Of a stretch of DNA of 64,000 nucleotides, positions 37,708 to 48,629 are shown one piece after another. The notes beneath the pieces are model-generated. The model had not been told where the DNA came from, searched no databases, and worked only from the letters and a program-made list of their open reading frames with translations. Origin of the DNA: Alentia gelatinosa. Taxonomy: Eukaryota > Annelida > Polychaeta > Phyllodocida > Polynoidae. The stretch spans positions 108,917,125 to 108,981,124 of the forward strand of contig OX465581.1 of the NCBI GenBank assembly GCA_950022655.1. The letters run 5' to 3'. Every line of letters starts with the position of its first letter. Within the stretch, counting starts at the first letter, position 1. Both the position numbers and the translations under genes were made by a program.

Positions 37708-40614
37708 GATGACTGACATTCAGGGAATGCATCAGAACCTGAAGATTACCTTGATTCTCGGCGTAAATTTTGAGCGTTTTGTTCAATCGATCAAAGGACA
37801 TTGGATCACTTGATTCCAGAGTACGAAGAACGAGGAGCGACAAAAAAAGTAAAGTTCAAAAAGTTTCGAATAAACTGCAATTGTGAGACATCTATATTTT
37901 GATGACTATCTAGATTATTCCTTACATTGGCAGATCTACCGTCAGGTAGAAATGTTTGTGGAAAATAAGAAGGAATGAATTACCAATGGCTATTAGGAGA
38001 AGTAAAAGAATCTAAACCGTTTTCGTCGGCCAATGGAAACGGACATATATATGGAATGTGTCTGCAACGATGGGGCGGTGTAAGACAATTGGTTTCCTAA
38101 GACTTATTTGAACTAGCTTGTCTCCACTCTTAATTTCACTCACTAAACATGATATACCTTGTATAGCCTCACAATAGGTAAAGGTCACCCTACAGTAAAC
38201 CTCTCTAAGCTCATTAAATTTCCCTTTATTAACGCTCATTACGGTACCATTATTGCTTGAGCGAGAGTTACATCGGTCAGCCAGCGTCTACAGGTGACAG
38301 TAGCCATGGGTGGTGTATAGAAAACGGGTAATAATCACGTAGTACGAGTCACATGTTACCTGCCACGTGTCACGTTAGTGTGTGCTGCTTTCACGATAGA
38401 ATTGTAGAGTGAATGTAAAATAGACGTCCACATTTTAAAAATAAAATTTAAAGTATATATTTCATTCTGTAGAAAACAGTTCTTCCATGAAACATAGATA
38501 CACATCAGTTGAACAAACTCAACTAGATACGTTTACTTTGAAAATGAGAAATGAGAGTAGGATGAAGTGTTCATAGTATTTTAGTCTAGTCGTGCTGACC
38601 GATTATCCAGGCTTAGTTTTCAAGTTAGCTATTCTAGATATATAAACAAGTAATTGAGATCCTAGGTTTGGGTTAAGTTTTTGTTTGTTTGAAATAAATG
38701 TACTACAGTGTATTGAAAAAGATTCTTTATATCACATCTCTTAGAATAGGTATCCATCTGACTCTTTTTTCACAGCCTGTTCAAATATTTGCAATATCAA
38801 AACTTTGACGCAGTATATATCTTTGGTACTCTATCCGACCAAAGAATAGGAATCCGCGTGTGTCGTCCATCCATGGCTAGAGAGATATCACAATTGCTCG
38901 TCCGGTATACAGGTACAATCGCCGATTATTATCGGATGCCCTAGAATTTCTCAAATCTTTGAAAATGGTCATTTGTTAAACTATTATTATCAGAATTAAA
39001 TAAATTACAATACGTGACCTTCCTCTTAAGGGCCCAGGAACAATTGATCGGGTGAGAAATCGGCCTGGTGGATTGTGCCCTTAAAATATCATCATTTAAG
39101 TATTAAATCCTGACAATTTTAACATGCTGACACTGAAAAATACGATGGGACCCGAAACGACCCGACGAGGCCCGACACAACCCGACGTTTATATTTCCCC
39201 GATGGGGACTGTGGGGGATATACCATCTCATACCTATTGACCCATGGTTGGTGTACATTGACTGCTTGCTCAATCTGGTTGTCCATAGGGAGGCGATTAT
39301 GCAGGATCAAGTTGCTATTTGGTATTAAGATTCAATCATGCCCCCCGGGAGTTTCTCATGCATACCGCCAGATGGCGCATCCATCGCGACTTGATTACAT
39401 GGAGGACGACATACGGCTCCTAGTGGTGATAGTAAGAGATACCACTGTATGATAGGATAAACTTCTCTGCGAGGCAAGGGGAAGGGCCTACAGCAGCCAC
39501 GAATTATGCTGCACAAATACTAGTCTATAGAAACGCAATTGCAGCAGATGATAGCATGATTTTCACCTCGCGATCTACATATATGGAATATAGCTCCTCG
39601 GATCAAATGCTTGATCATACCTAGGAATAAATAAACGGATAATATCAACAGTGTGTTTCTAACTAAATATTGACTTTAGTAATAAGGTTTCCATGTGTTG
39701 CATAGGTTGGGTCATTAGGGTTTGGCTGAATTTGAAGATATCCTCTAAAGGTTTAGGTTATCTCTTCATGATTTTCCTTATTACCGAAAGTAAAAAGCAC
39801 TAAAGTGTGTTTTATCAGCACATGGAGAGGCACTTATAGTAAGATTATAAATATATCAATCAAATAGAGAGTGAAATGAGGTCTGTACACACCTGAGTAG
39901 AAATGTGTGTTGCCACTTGCCGTGAAAGGAAGGAAGCTCTCCCGTTACAATTATACCAGACCCAGTTCTCTGGGTGTTCAGTGTCGCTGACAATGCACTC
40001 TAGAACCTGTCCAACATCGGATACTACCGCTTTTCCTGTGCTCTGATTAAAAGACCGTTCTTTTAGGTATCATAAATAAGTGCCATTAAATATGTAGGCT
40101 TCGAAAATGTGAGCCTCTGGGGCAACATAACATCTTCATAATCCTTTTTCACATCACATTTCTAAAGATCATTGTAGAGTAATTGCTAGACGTAAGTTAT
40201 GAATTCTACACTAATCCAACACATATAAAAACTTTTACAAATCTGAATAAATAACAAACCTTGTTCATGTAGCACATGATGTTCGCATGTTATCATACTT
40301 ATCAACCTACCTTGTCAGTAGGTTTATAGCAGGAGACATTTAAGATAATGGAGCACGGCTTTATGAAACTTATCATTTCTAGATATGATTATACCCTTGT
40401 CTAACTATACACGCAACGACACTGAGCTCGCTGCCTGAGAGACATTCTTTGAGTATGGACATCTAACTCAAGGGCACATATCGAAGGTATGTACTTTGAC
40501 ATGAAGTAGTATATGAAGATGATGGTTTGTACCGGGCTATGCATTAGTACCCTCAGAGAGTAGTATAGAGAAATAGGGAATTACAGCAGGGTATCCCGTT
40601 TTTATACATGCTTG
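37708..40614. other. No gene recognised; short GACCCG-rich patch at 39145-39185
   Basis: Intron sequence. At 39147-39183 the word CCCGA recurs four times, as in the ends of the 56.7-kb palindromic element, so this may be a remnant of that family. An E-box rich stretch is near 38330-38390. Confidence 0.3.
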
Positions 40615-40617
40615 TAA

Positions 40618-40866
40618 GGTCTGGCGTCCACCTACTACCATATGACTACGATGCACCTCAAAATCGCGTGGGAATGTCACCTAATATCGGGGCAGTTAAC
40701 CACGATTAGACACCGATAAAAATCCCAAACAATGTGTAGTGAATTGCCTTGTCTAGACGTATGTCTACGATTTTGCACCTTCCCGATATGGCACCGATTT
40801 TGACATTTTGTATCGGTGCCGTATCGGGAGGTCTACGATTCTATGGTAGTAGGTGGACGCCGGGCC
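40618..40866. mobile_element. PIF/Harbinger-like foldback MITE K1
   Basis: TAA at 40615-40617 and 40867-40869 flanks ends GGTCTGGCGTCCACCTACTA and TAGTAGGTGGACGCCGGGCC. The interior repeats CGATATGG-like words and their complements (CCGATATGG, GTATCGG, CTACGAT). Same family as K2 (53055-53336). The outer GGCGTCCACC is shared with H1 and H3. Confidence 0.75.
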
Positions 40867-41896
40867 TAATTAGGTTTTATACATGCTCCGTGATTAGGTT
40901 CTGTAGAAGGTATCCATGGTTTCACATCTTTGCCAAACTATTCAAGATAAACATTTCCGATAAACGATCTGTCTATCACTTAGCAAATTACAGCTTAAGG
41001 CTGTGATTGGCTAACAGGACTATCTATTCCCTAGCTCGAGCAGACTAGATATGGCCAACATATATACAACTATGATTTGCATCTTACAGTAATCGTGTCC
41101 CAAATATTCTTCTATAGCCTTGTATTTGACAGTGGCTATTCGTCCAAGTTCTAGTACATTTCTGAGATGGAAATGGTTTCATAGACCAGGATAACGTAGA
41201 TCTTGTGAGGTAGACCTTTGTTTTAGCATATGGAGTCGGGTAAAAGATTAAAAAAGAGTGTAAATGAATGTATCATATCAACGTGCGTCACCTACAGATC
41301 GTAGTCTTTGTAGTTACGTTGCCCTCTTGGTATTGAATGGGGATGTGATGTTCAACGTGTTACACATAACCCTGTAAGGACCTATTATGATGAATAAATA
41401 AAGAAAAAAACCGAAAACCCTGTTAGGTTCGGCTCACCTTGCACACATGTGTCTAGTCACACGTGACCTCAAAGACGACCTCTCATTGGCAGACAATATT
41501 TGGCACGTGATCGTGGCCTTACGGAGACCTTTCACCTCTCTGTGTCGCACTCCCCCAGCGCACCCAGCGCCATACTGACCTCCCCCTCCCTTACCGCCCT
41601 TTAACACCAATTAAACATAAATGAGGTACGGGAGAAGACGGCAGATGACAGGGATCAGGCAGGATTATATATTGTAGGTAGATTTGGAGTTACAGGATCT
41701 TTCAAATGGAGGTAGACATTTTGATTATGGTTTTCACTTAGCTACATATCCAGAGTTTATGAAAAAGTACAAATGAAAATAACTGAAATGGTCCCCTCAG
41801 TTTTACATGAACTGTAGGCAAGTACTTTTCCGAAATTAAAAGTTTGTGGTATTTCTGTGCATAAACATAAAAAAGGAGGGGGACTGAAAGTATTGA

Positions 41897-42242
41897 CCAC
41901 TAGAACGTAAGCGACCACCCTCCGTTCCAGGGCTAAGTATCCGCTAATGCGGAGTGTCCGCTTAAACGAGGTTTCCAAGTTTCCTCCAGTCCGACGTACA
42001 AGTGTTATATGTCGATTTAAAGGGGAAACAGAGGCTATTAAATCATGAATTATCTTCTATGTATACACATCAACAGTCCGTAGCTCACCCCAGCTCAGCT
42101 CCTGGCGGCTCACCCTTAGACATTCTTGATGAGGTATTCGTTTACACCGGGTTAGAACAAACATTTGATAGAGGGAAAAAATTCCGTTCAGAGCAAGTAA
42201 GTGACCGCTTACGTGGGGTGTCCGTCAGGTGGGGTTCTACTG
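41897..42242. mobile_element. Possible DNA-transposon remnant with GTGTCCGCTTA-type ends
   Basis: The right end, read on the minus strand, is CAGTAGAACCCCACC, followed by GGACACCCCACGTAAGCGG; TA adjoins it. A similar GCGGAGTGTCCGCTTAAACG lies at about 41950 and a CACTAGAAC start at 41898. This resembles pogo/Tc1-type MITE ends, but the left end lacks TA and the arms are degraded. A short relative is at 51072-51122 (CGGGTTCACCCTTACACGGG). Confidence 0.35.
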
Positions 42243-42999
42243 TACTTTTATGGGATAAAACAAAATTTGACATTGAAAATAGAGATCATGACCTTGAGCA
42301 ATGCTAGTGTCCCTGTAATATTCATCGAAAGGACACTCAAATATTGCTACATCTTAGTTTTTTGAATCTTGACAAAAGATACATTTCAAACAAAGGTAGA
42401 AGACAAATAAACATATTCCGAATATATCACATTTGGCGTGTTGCCGTGGAACGAGGGGCTCCTGAGTCGCTGAGCTTGGCATCAGAAACGGCCCCTCATC
42501 TTTTCATGAACTCTGGATATGTGTAGCTAATTAAAAATTATAGCTAAAATTTCTACCTTCATTTGAAAGTCAAAAATGGTCTGGTTCTAGAGTCAGTTTT
42601 ATTCGAGGACCTCTTAATATACTATAGGTAAGTGATTCCGAAAAGTAAGATCTTATGTTTACCTGGAAATCTTCACCCAGAAGCTGTTACCTATATCCAG
42701 CCATTCACTAAAAGGTTTCCGAATTAACATGCTGTATTCCATGCATATCAAGTTGAACAATTCAACATTGTCTATCGAATGTTTGCAACGACATTAAAAT
42801 GTGAATTTTCCTCTATTTAAAAGAAATATTTACATTTGAATGAGACTCCTTGAAATCGTGAAAAAAGGGGTGTATGAAGTCCCACTTTTAAGCGAATTTG
42901 CACAAAGAGGGATCAAACGCCCAAAACATCAATGAAAGGGGGGTATTTTTAGATATCATAAATAACTATTACGTGTTCCCACTTTTTCAGGCGAGTGAG

Positions 43000-43380
43000 G
43001 GCTCTGAGGTGGAGAAAAATGGGCGATATTAAGAGATGTGTAGAAGATGAGGGTACCGGACCGAGCACCGGACGGTGAGGCTGCTTGTGTACGCTGCCGG
43101 GAGGGGCAGGGCAAGTAGCCGGGTGGCAGGGCGGGCCAGAGAGCTGCGATTGACGGCCGCCCGGGTCCTCTAATAGCCTGGGCCAGGTCGGAATTACCCG
43201 GGACAAACGGGGGCGCCCCGTGTAAGCAGACGCCCAATGCCGAGTGAAATATTAATTTCCGCACTGACACGGGTGGGTAAACAGGGCCGGGGACCTGGGG
43301 AAAGTCGTCTACGGCCGACCGGATTCAACGGCCGCGTTCAAGTGCTCCTCACGTGTGCGGTCTTCAGCGTATCGTTTGTA
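43000..43380. other. GC-rich island in intron near exon a
   Basis: About 380 bp of high GC and CpG (GGGCGCCCCG, GACGGCCGCCCGGG, CACGTG near 43350) in AT-rich surroundings, 1.0 kb past the exon a donor. Open frames on both strands (for example minus 43270-42956) look compositional rather than coding. It may be a regulatory island. Confidence 0.3.
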
Positions 43381-43673
43381 TTGAACACATGCCTATGTAT
43401 GTCTTTTACGTTAGCTTTAAGGCGTTTATACAAGAAGGATATGTATGACTTTGATATATCAGGAATGTGTGCTCTAAATCTGTTTTAAGGCATACATCGT
43501 TTCCTTAATCGTCTGAGCGTATTGAATATGGATGATTTCTCTGCTCATTTGTTCAGTTACTTATTCCTTTTTTATTTGTCAATATTGCATCTCTCATCTC
43601 CACGATTTTTCTTTTTAATTCTGATACAACATCAGTATCTCAGAAATATGATTGGCATTCGTATCAGCTAAAC

Positions 43674-43896
43674 CACGCTCGGTGGCCAAGTGGTAGGGTG
43701 TTCGCCTCGAGCATGGGAGGTCGTGGGTTCAAACCCCGGTCGGGTCATACCAAAGACTTACACAAAAATGATACCCACTGCCCATTCGGTTTAACACCCG
43801 CCATTAGAATGAGAAGTAGGGGCAAGGGCCCGAGTGGAAGAACGGCTCTATAGCCGAATTCGGTGATTCCCTAATAAAAACTTGCCAAAAAAAAAA
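43674..43896 (+). mobile_element. tRNA-derived SINE with 8-bp target duplication
   Basis: AGCTAAAC at 43666-43673 is repeated at 43897-43904, right after the A-run. The head has a Pol III A box (TGGCCAAGTGGTAGGGTG) and a B box (GGTTCAAACCC) at tRNA spacing, then GGGTCATACCAAAGAC, a non-tRNA body, AATAAAAACTTGCC and a poly-A tail of about 11. The total is 223 bp. Heads of this kind are common in mollusc and other invertebrate SINEs (family knowledge). The clean duplication suggests a recent insertion. Confidence 0.85.
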
Positions 43897-44017
43897 AGCT
43901 AAACGGCCAAATACCTAAGTAATTAGGATTTACCAAGACGAGCTATTAGGTATTCTTATATTCTCTAGTCTGTATCATGGAACACGAATATTCTCGGATA
44001 TGAATAAACACTCATTT

Positions 44018-44277
44018 TTATCCTAGCCTGGTATAAACGTGCATAGGCTTAACATTAGGAACTCGTACTCGACAAGCTTACGAGTACGGTAACTCTTCCT
44101 CAACGGATAATGAACAGATAAATATTGCAAGGCTAAGATAAAAACCATATTCGTGCATGGTCTGAGTCCCCATTCTCTATCTCGTTTGGAGTGCCTCAAA
44201 ATATCCACTCGGCTATTGCCTCGTTCATATTACTACGCACTCCAATCTTGATGGCGAACGAGGACACATACCATACA
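44018..44277 (-). mobile_element. Nested-hairpin element A7
   Basis: Inverted relative to A1. On the plus strand the module runs from TTATCCTAGCCTGG (44018) to CAAGGCTAAGATAA (44141), with CATAGGCTTAACATTAGG, the complement of the family 15-mer. A hairpin follows to 44277: GCATGGTCTGAGTCC pairs imperfectly with GGACACATACCATAC and TTTGGAGTGC with GCACTCCAA. The apex, minus strand, is AACGAGGCAATAGCCGAGTGG. It sits 110 bp from exon a. Confidence 0.7.
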
Positions 44278-44387
44278 CTCATCAACTTCTTTATTAATGT
44301 ACCTATGTGCATACATTAAGGTGAACGTCAATCCCCCAAACGCAGTATGTGCAGTGAGGCCCTCTAGTGTGAAACTTGCACACTCAC

Positions 44388-44547
44388 CTCCATCCGTCGC
44401 GAGGTCTGTCGCTGAGAAGTCCAGCGACCACGGCAGCCACCAGCTGACCCGTGGTCCATAAGACGGGTGTGAGGCTGACCAGTGTTCCCCGCCGCCTAGC
44501 GGGCGCCAGCTCCGCTATGTAAATGGGCAAAGTCATGGAAGATAGGC
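44388..44547 (-). CDS. SLC2A13: HMIT-like transporter exon a (helix 4-5 region)
   Basis: First visible exon of the transporter gene. The acceptor is a run ending TTATTTGCAG before 44547 and the donor is GAG/GTGAGTG after 44388. It begins with the last two bases of a Gly codon and encodes 52 full codons, including LSSMTLPIYIAELAPARRRG, which matches the helix 4/loop signature of sugar porters (P-x-Y-I-A-E-x-x-P-x-x-x-R-G). It continues through TLVSLTPVLWTTGQLVAAVV (helix 5) to a GW followed by a split Arg codon, as in HMIT proteins, where DGWR precedes YMLGL. The product would be a plasma-membrane proton-coupled inositol carrier. Immediately upstream in transcription sense lies a tandem array of degenerate copies of this acceptor and exon start (44548-44841). 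Two hairpin elements flank the exon. Confidence 0.9.
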
Positions 44548-44841
44548 CTGCAAATAATCCGGCAAGATGGTCCTCTACACTCTAGGTAAATAGGCAAGGT
44601 TATGGAGGACAGGCCTGCAAATAACCCGGCATATCGATGCTCCACACTCCGCTATGGAAAGGTCATGAAGAACAATCATTTACGTAACCAAGCATGTTAG
44701 TGCTATACACTAAGATATGTTAATGGAAAAGTCCTAAAGGATAGGCTTGCAAACAAGGAGAATGTCAGTCCTCGGCTATGTGAATAAGCAAGGTTGTGAA
44801 GGATGAGACAAAGAGTAACCCAGTATGTCAGTTCTTCACAC
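44509..44841 (-). repeat. Tandem array of the exon a splice acceptor and exon start, about 5 units
   Basis: Units of 63-72 bp at about 44509-44580 (which includes the real exon start), 44581-44647, 44648-44710, 44711-44773 and 44774-44841. Each resembles CTATGTAAATGGGCAAAG, then TCATGGAAGATAGGCCTGCA, then AATAA. Read on the minus strand, unit 2 keeps a full acceptor TTATTTGCAG and exon-like LSSITLPIYL; units 3-5 are degraded. Using the unit 2 acceptor (exon start 44614) would add 67 bp and shift the frame. The array grew from the intron-exon border into the intron. Confidence 0.75.
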
Positions 44842-45044
44842 GCATCGATCACTAGTAAATTGCCCGCACAAGATCGTGTTTTCTTACTCTGATAACGTGA
44901 TGGATCATGTGATGGCACAGGGTCAGGAATACGATTGGGGTTTGAATGTGACTTCAGACCTGGATTTCTTTTCTGGTACCTTCCCTCTTCCTCTTGTGGT
45001 TATGTGATGGGGATCCAATGCTGACACTCCAGAGGGATATATAT

Positions 45045-45168
45045 TTATCCTTCCCGTAATATAAATTCCCATAGGCTTAATATTGAGTTTCCGTATGCCA
45101 CGCTGACTGGCATACAGAGTTTTATATGACACTAGTGGCATACAGAATTGTTATCACGTAATATTCCA
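45045..45168 (-). mobile_element. Nested-hairpin element A8 (module only)
   Basis: On the plus strand it runs from TTATCCTTCCCGTAATATAA with CCATAGGCTTAATATTGAG, through TGGCATACAGAGTTTTATAT, to TTATCACGTAATATTCC. It matches the A5 module along nearly its full length in inverse orientation. No hairpin arm was found beside it, so it is a truncated copy. Confidence 0.65.
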
Positions 45169-47424
45169 ACTGAATCGAAATATCAGATCATGAACTTCTA
45201 GCAAACAAGAGGTAAGGCGCCGCAAACAATTTGACACATCATTCTTATTCAATCATTGACAACATTACATATACGGATACACCTGAAACCATCTCCAATT
45301 CTATTTTTTTTCTATGAGTGGCATCCCATCTTCAAGTTACCAAGATAAAAACCTAGATAAAAAGTGTTTTCCTTTGTCATTGACGTACAATAATGTTCCT
45401 CACCGAGTATTTTTGGTCTCACATTATTTTCCAGAAACAGTTTTGCAAATTACTCTTCCGAGAGGAACTGTTATCAATGATGGATTAAGTCTCAACTCAC
45501 CTCTTTGTCCGGGGAAAGGAACACCCAACAAGGAAAGGGACGGGAATTTGGTTTGTAAAGAGCAGTGTTAGCTTATCTAATAACCCTGCATAATGTCGAA
45601 CATTATGCGAATTAAAAGAACATATTTTGAATGTACTACAAAATCTCAAGCATATTGAACATTATCTAAGTGTCCCCTTATAATTTTGTATATCTTGTCC
45701 TCTGATACGAAAATCATGGTAGTACCGGTACTTCATAAATGAACTGGAATTAGGAAGCCTTTATTATGGCTCGCATACAAAAAATCAAAGCTCCATGAAA
45801 GATAACAGATTTTTTTATCTATGCTTTTCTGTCGTCAAAGCGTGTGCAATGTCTAAATCTTTTCAACACATATTGAAGTTCGTCTCTATCAGGACGTATA
45901 ATAGTCTAGCAGAAAACTGAGACTTATTATTTCAGTTATGTCCTGGCTTTTATACGTCGCAAGCTTCATTATGACCACAACAATGTGGATAAGCGGACCG
46001 CGAGGTTCCCCAGGAGAGAAATCGGCCTTTCATCCGTCCAATGACCGGTGCATGAAATGGAAGCCACAGTAGGGTTGGTTTCCTGCCCCTTTCACAAGGC
46101 AGGGGAAGGGGTTTTTTGCGCATGCTTCGTACCAGAGCGGTGGGCCACGTGACTTTGCTTTAATAAAATCGTCAATGTGCTTCAGAGAAAAGGAAACCAG
46201 GCAGAGAAAATATCCACGATACTGTGCGGAACTGAACACCGGGAATTCTGCGAAGTAGTATGACACAGAAAAATAACTGTGAATGACGCGGGGAGTTTTC
46301 TGCATGGAAGGAGAAGAAAAATGTTTCTCCATGGAAAGCACCTCCGGGTCCAGGCAACAACCAGATTCATTGCATCAAAGGCGAGACATCCAAATAGCAA
46401 TTTTAGAAAGATTGCATCAAAATAAGTCTGAAGAAATCACCAGTCATACTCGCATGAAAAACGACTAAGTCGAGCGAACATGTCCCTTTTTTTTATTACG
46501 TACTGTAAGAGGGTACAAAAGCGGTATCTGCTTTAGCAGTTATTCTGGCTCGCTATCCACGATGCAGGCAACTAGGTCGAGTCCATGTAACTGTCTTCTT
46601 CCAGTAATTATTTACATACATAAATTACTTATATATAGTGATGAATGGGACTAATGAAATGGGATAAAAATAGAACCTCCTATTTTGAGCATGTAGGATC
46701 GTGCACACAAAGTCTCTTGGGCTTATTCTGATTACATCTGGTTATCTACTTATTTAACTAAAACCCAAATCTGCACCATGTTTCACAGACCATATCATAT
46801 CATACTTTCATCATTTTTTCGCACTATGTATAGGGTGGTGGGTCTGATATTATAATATTTTATATTGTTATATTGTTATACAATATATAAACCGCTTACA
46901 AAAGAGTCACCTAAGGTGATTGAGCATATGTGATATGGATCTAAATCTAGAAGTACCAGCAGACATGCCATAAATAGAAGTCTATCTCTGTGATGAATTT
47001 ATGCGCTAATAAACAACAACAAAAAATATATTTATTGTCCCATAGGGTCATATTCATGAAAAACACTTTTGTGGAAGGGCAGTATGTTAACACCGTACTG
47101 TATGGAGCTCTAACGACATTAAAACAACCCTTCCCAAGATGTATGTACAGAGGCCTATGTATGTACTGATGTATGTTATCACTTAGTCGTTAACGGAGCT
47201 GCAATCCATCGTACTACTGCTGACATAGCGCAAAAAGATGAGACAGGGCCATTCCCGATGGGGCCACCACTAATACTATATTTAGGTATTCAAAAGTCTT
47301 TGAAAACGTCAGACTCCCCTGGGCTCTTCCAGAGGAGACCCAGCTTTGAATTCTGTGGGTAGATTCTTAAAAGAACCCGACAGAACAACCGTGCTTGAGT
47401 TCCCCGTGAATAAAAGTTGGGTCA
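45169..47424. other. No gene recognised
   Basis: AT-rich intron sequence. Open frames of up to 103 codons (minus 46341-46030) show no recognisable domain. Confidence 0.4.
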
Positions 47425-47895
47425 ACCAACTACGACAAGTCTACTACAAGCGCCGACAAGAAAGTTCCAATCAATGCTTGTCGCAGCCTTGTCGTAAGAA
47501 GGGGGGCTTTATGACAGCGTTGTCGGGGCGTGTCGGGAAGTGCACACTCCACCAAAATTAACTATCATAGACCTCTGAGACACGCTCCCGACATGCAGTG
47601 ACACTCCACGACAAAGGTTCAGTCGTAGGAAAAATCGAACATGTTCGATGTTGTCCTAACCTTGTCGGAAGGCTCCCGACAAGCTTCCCAGACGTAGCCT
47701 GTCGTGGCCTTGTCGTAGACTCTTGTCGGGAACTGGGGTCCACCAACCACGACAAGGCTACGACAAGTCCTCCAATCATAGGCCTGTCGTGGACCTTGTC
47801 GGAATGCCATTGTTGTAGCCTTGTCGCGGTTGGTGGACCCCAGTTCCGGACAAGAGTCTACAACAAGGCCACGACAGGCTACGTATGGGAAGCTT
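47425..47895. mobile_element. Foldback MITE H2, with an inverted duplication at its right end
   Basis: Homologous along its length to H1 (shared CGGGAAGTGCACACTCCACC, ATCGAACATGTTCGAT and many CGACAAG/CTTGTCG words). It extends beyond H1's right end: 47829-47895 is an inverted copy of 47683-47741, so these arms and the CCACCAACCACGACAAGG hairpin between them form a palindrome of about 210 bp. The left end (GGTCAACCAACTACGACAAG) is degraded, and no TWA duplication was seen. Confidence 0.65.
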
Positions 47896-47902
47896 GTCGG
47901 GT

Positions 47903-48032
47903 GATTCAGTGTAAAGGCGGGCGTCCACCAACTACGACAAGGCTACGACAAGTCCTCCAATCATAGGCCTGTCGTGGACCTTGTCGGAATGCCATTGTCG
48001 TGGTTGGTGGACGCCCGCCTTTACACTGAATC
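47903..48032. mobile_element. Foldback MITE H3, 37-bp near-perfect arms
   Basis: The left arm (47903-47939) GATTCAGTGTAAAGGCGGGC + GTCCACCAACTACGACA is repeated inverted at 47996-48032 with one mismatch. The 56-bp centre matches the terminal hairpin of H2 (TCCTCCAATCATAGGCCTGT). At 130 bp it looks like the minimal unit of the H family. Confidence 0.75.
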
Positions 48033-48629
48033 GGGTTTACTGTCGTTGCACGTAAAAAGATACGCGGTATAATTGTAAACCAGATTATCCCGATGTTGAA
48101 TCCAACATGGCCGCAGCGTGAGAAGATGGCGAAATGGTACCTTCTATTGATGTCGATTGAATGGCTGTACTCCATACATCACAGTGTGACGTACGGCCAT
48201 ACATATGACATGGGTATAGGAGCGGGCGGTTTATGCACAAGATACAGCTACAGGTGCTACCAGGCAAAATTTCTTTGGGTATTCAGAGCACCTGCCGTGT
48301 AGGTTTATTATATTCATTTCCAACCTTCATAATTCTCCCCTCTCACGGAGCTCCTCTGTGCTGGTCCCGAAACACTTAACAAGCAGGCCGGAGACAGCAA
48401 TCAGCGACCCGATAATCTATGACGTCACGGCAGCTGTGCCTTGCATCATAACTTAGCGTCGTGATGATAAATGTAGGGGAGTCTTGCAAAAGAGTTTCGG
48501 TAGAAATCATTTGGGTTTATCACAGGAGGAAAGCGTTGACAACAAGCCTGCTGGTTGAAGATCACATTAATACCAGTAATATCTTTCAGTATATTAGGCG
48601 AGCAGGCCCAGCATTTGAAAAAGGAAGAA

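Larger units (their letters stand above)
2647..44547 (-). other. SLC2A13/HMIT-like transporter locus, partial (five exons seen)
   Basis: This is the span of one minus-strand gene. Five exons, read from high to low coordinates, join with matching phases: 44547-44388 (ends phase 2), 10719-10605 (ends phase 0), 5750-5654 (ends phase 1), 4952-4841 (ends phase 2), 2810-2647 (ends phase 1). All donors are GT and all acceptors AG. The spliced product covers the middle of a 12-helix sugar porter from about helix 4 to the helix 8-9 loop. Order and motifs fit the H+/myo-inositol transporter HMIT best among SLC2 proteins; that assignment is from family knowledge. The first exon(s), with the early helices, and the last exons, with the long extracellular loop and a PETKG-type motif, were not found. 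The first intron seen is about 33.7 kb. Confidence 0.85.

Noticed and set aside
34403..37715. ATGACTG as a firm LINE target-site duplication
   Set aside because: At seven bases it could be chance; kept only as a tentative 5' limit.
43674..43750. Possible tRNA gene (A and B boxes at the right spacing)
   Set aside because: It is followed by a non-tRNA body and poly-A tail and flanked by 8-bp duplications, so it is a SINE head.
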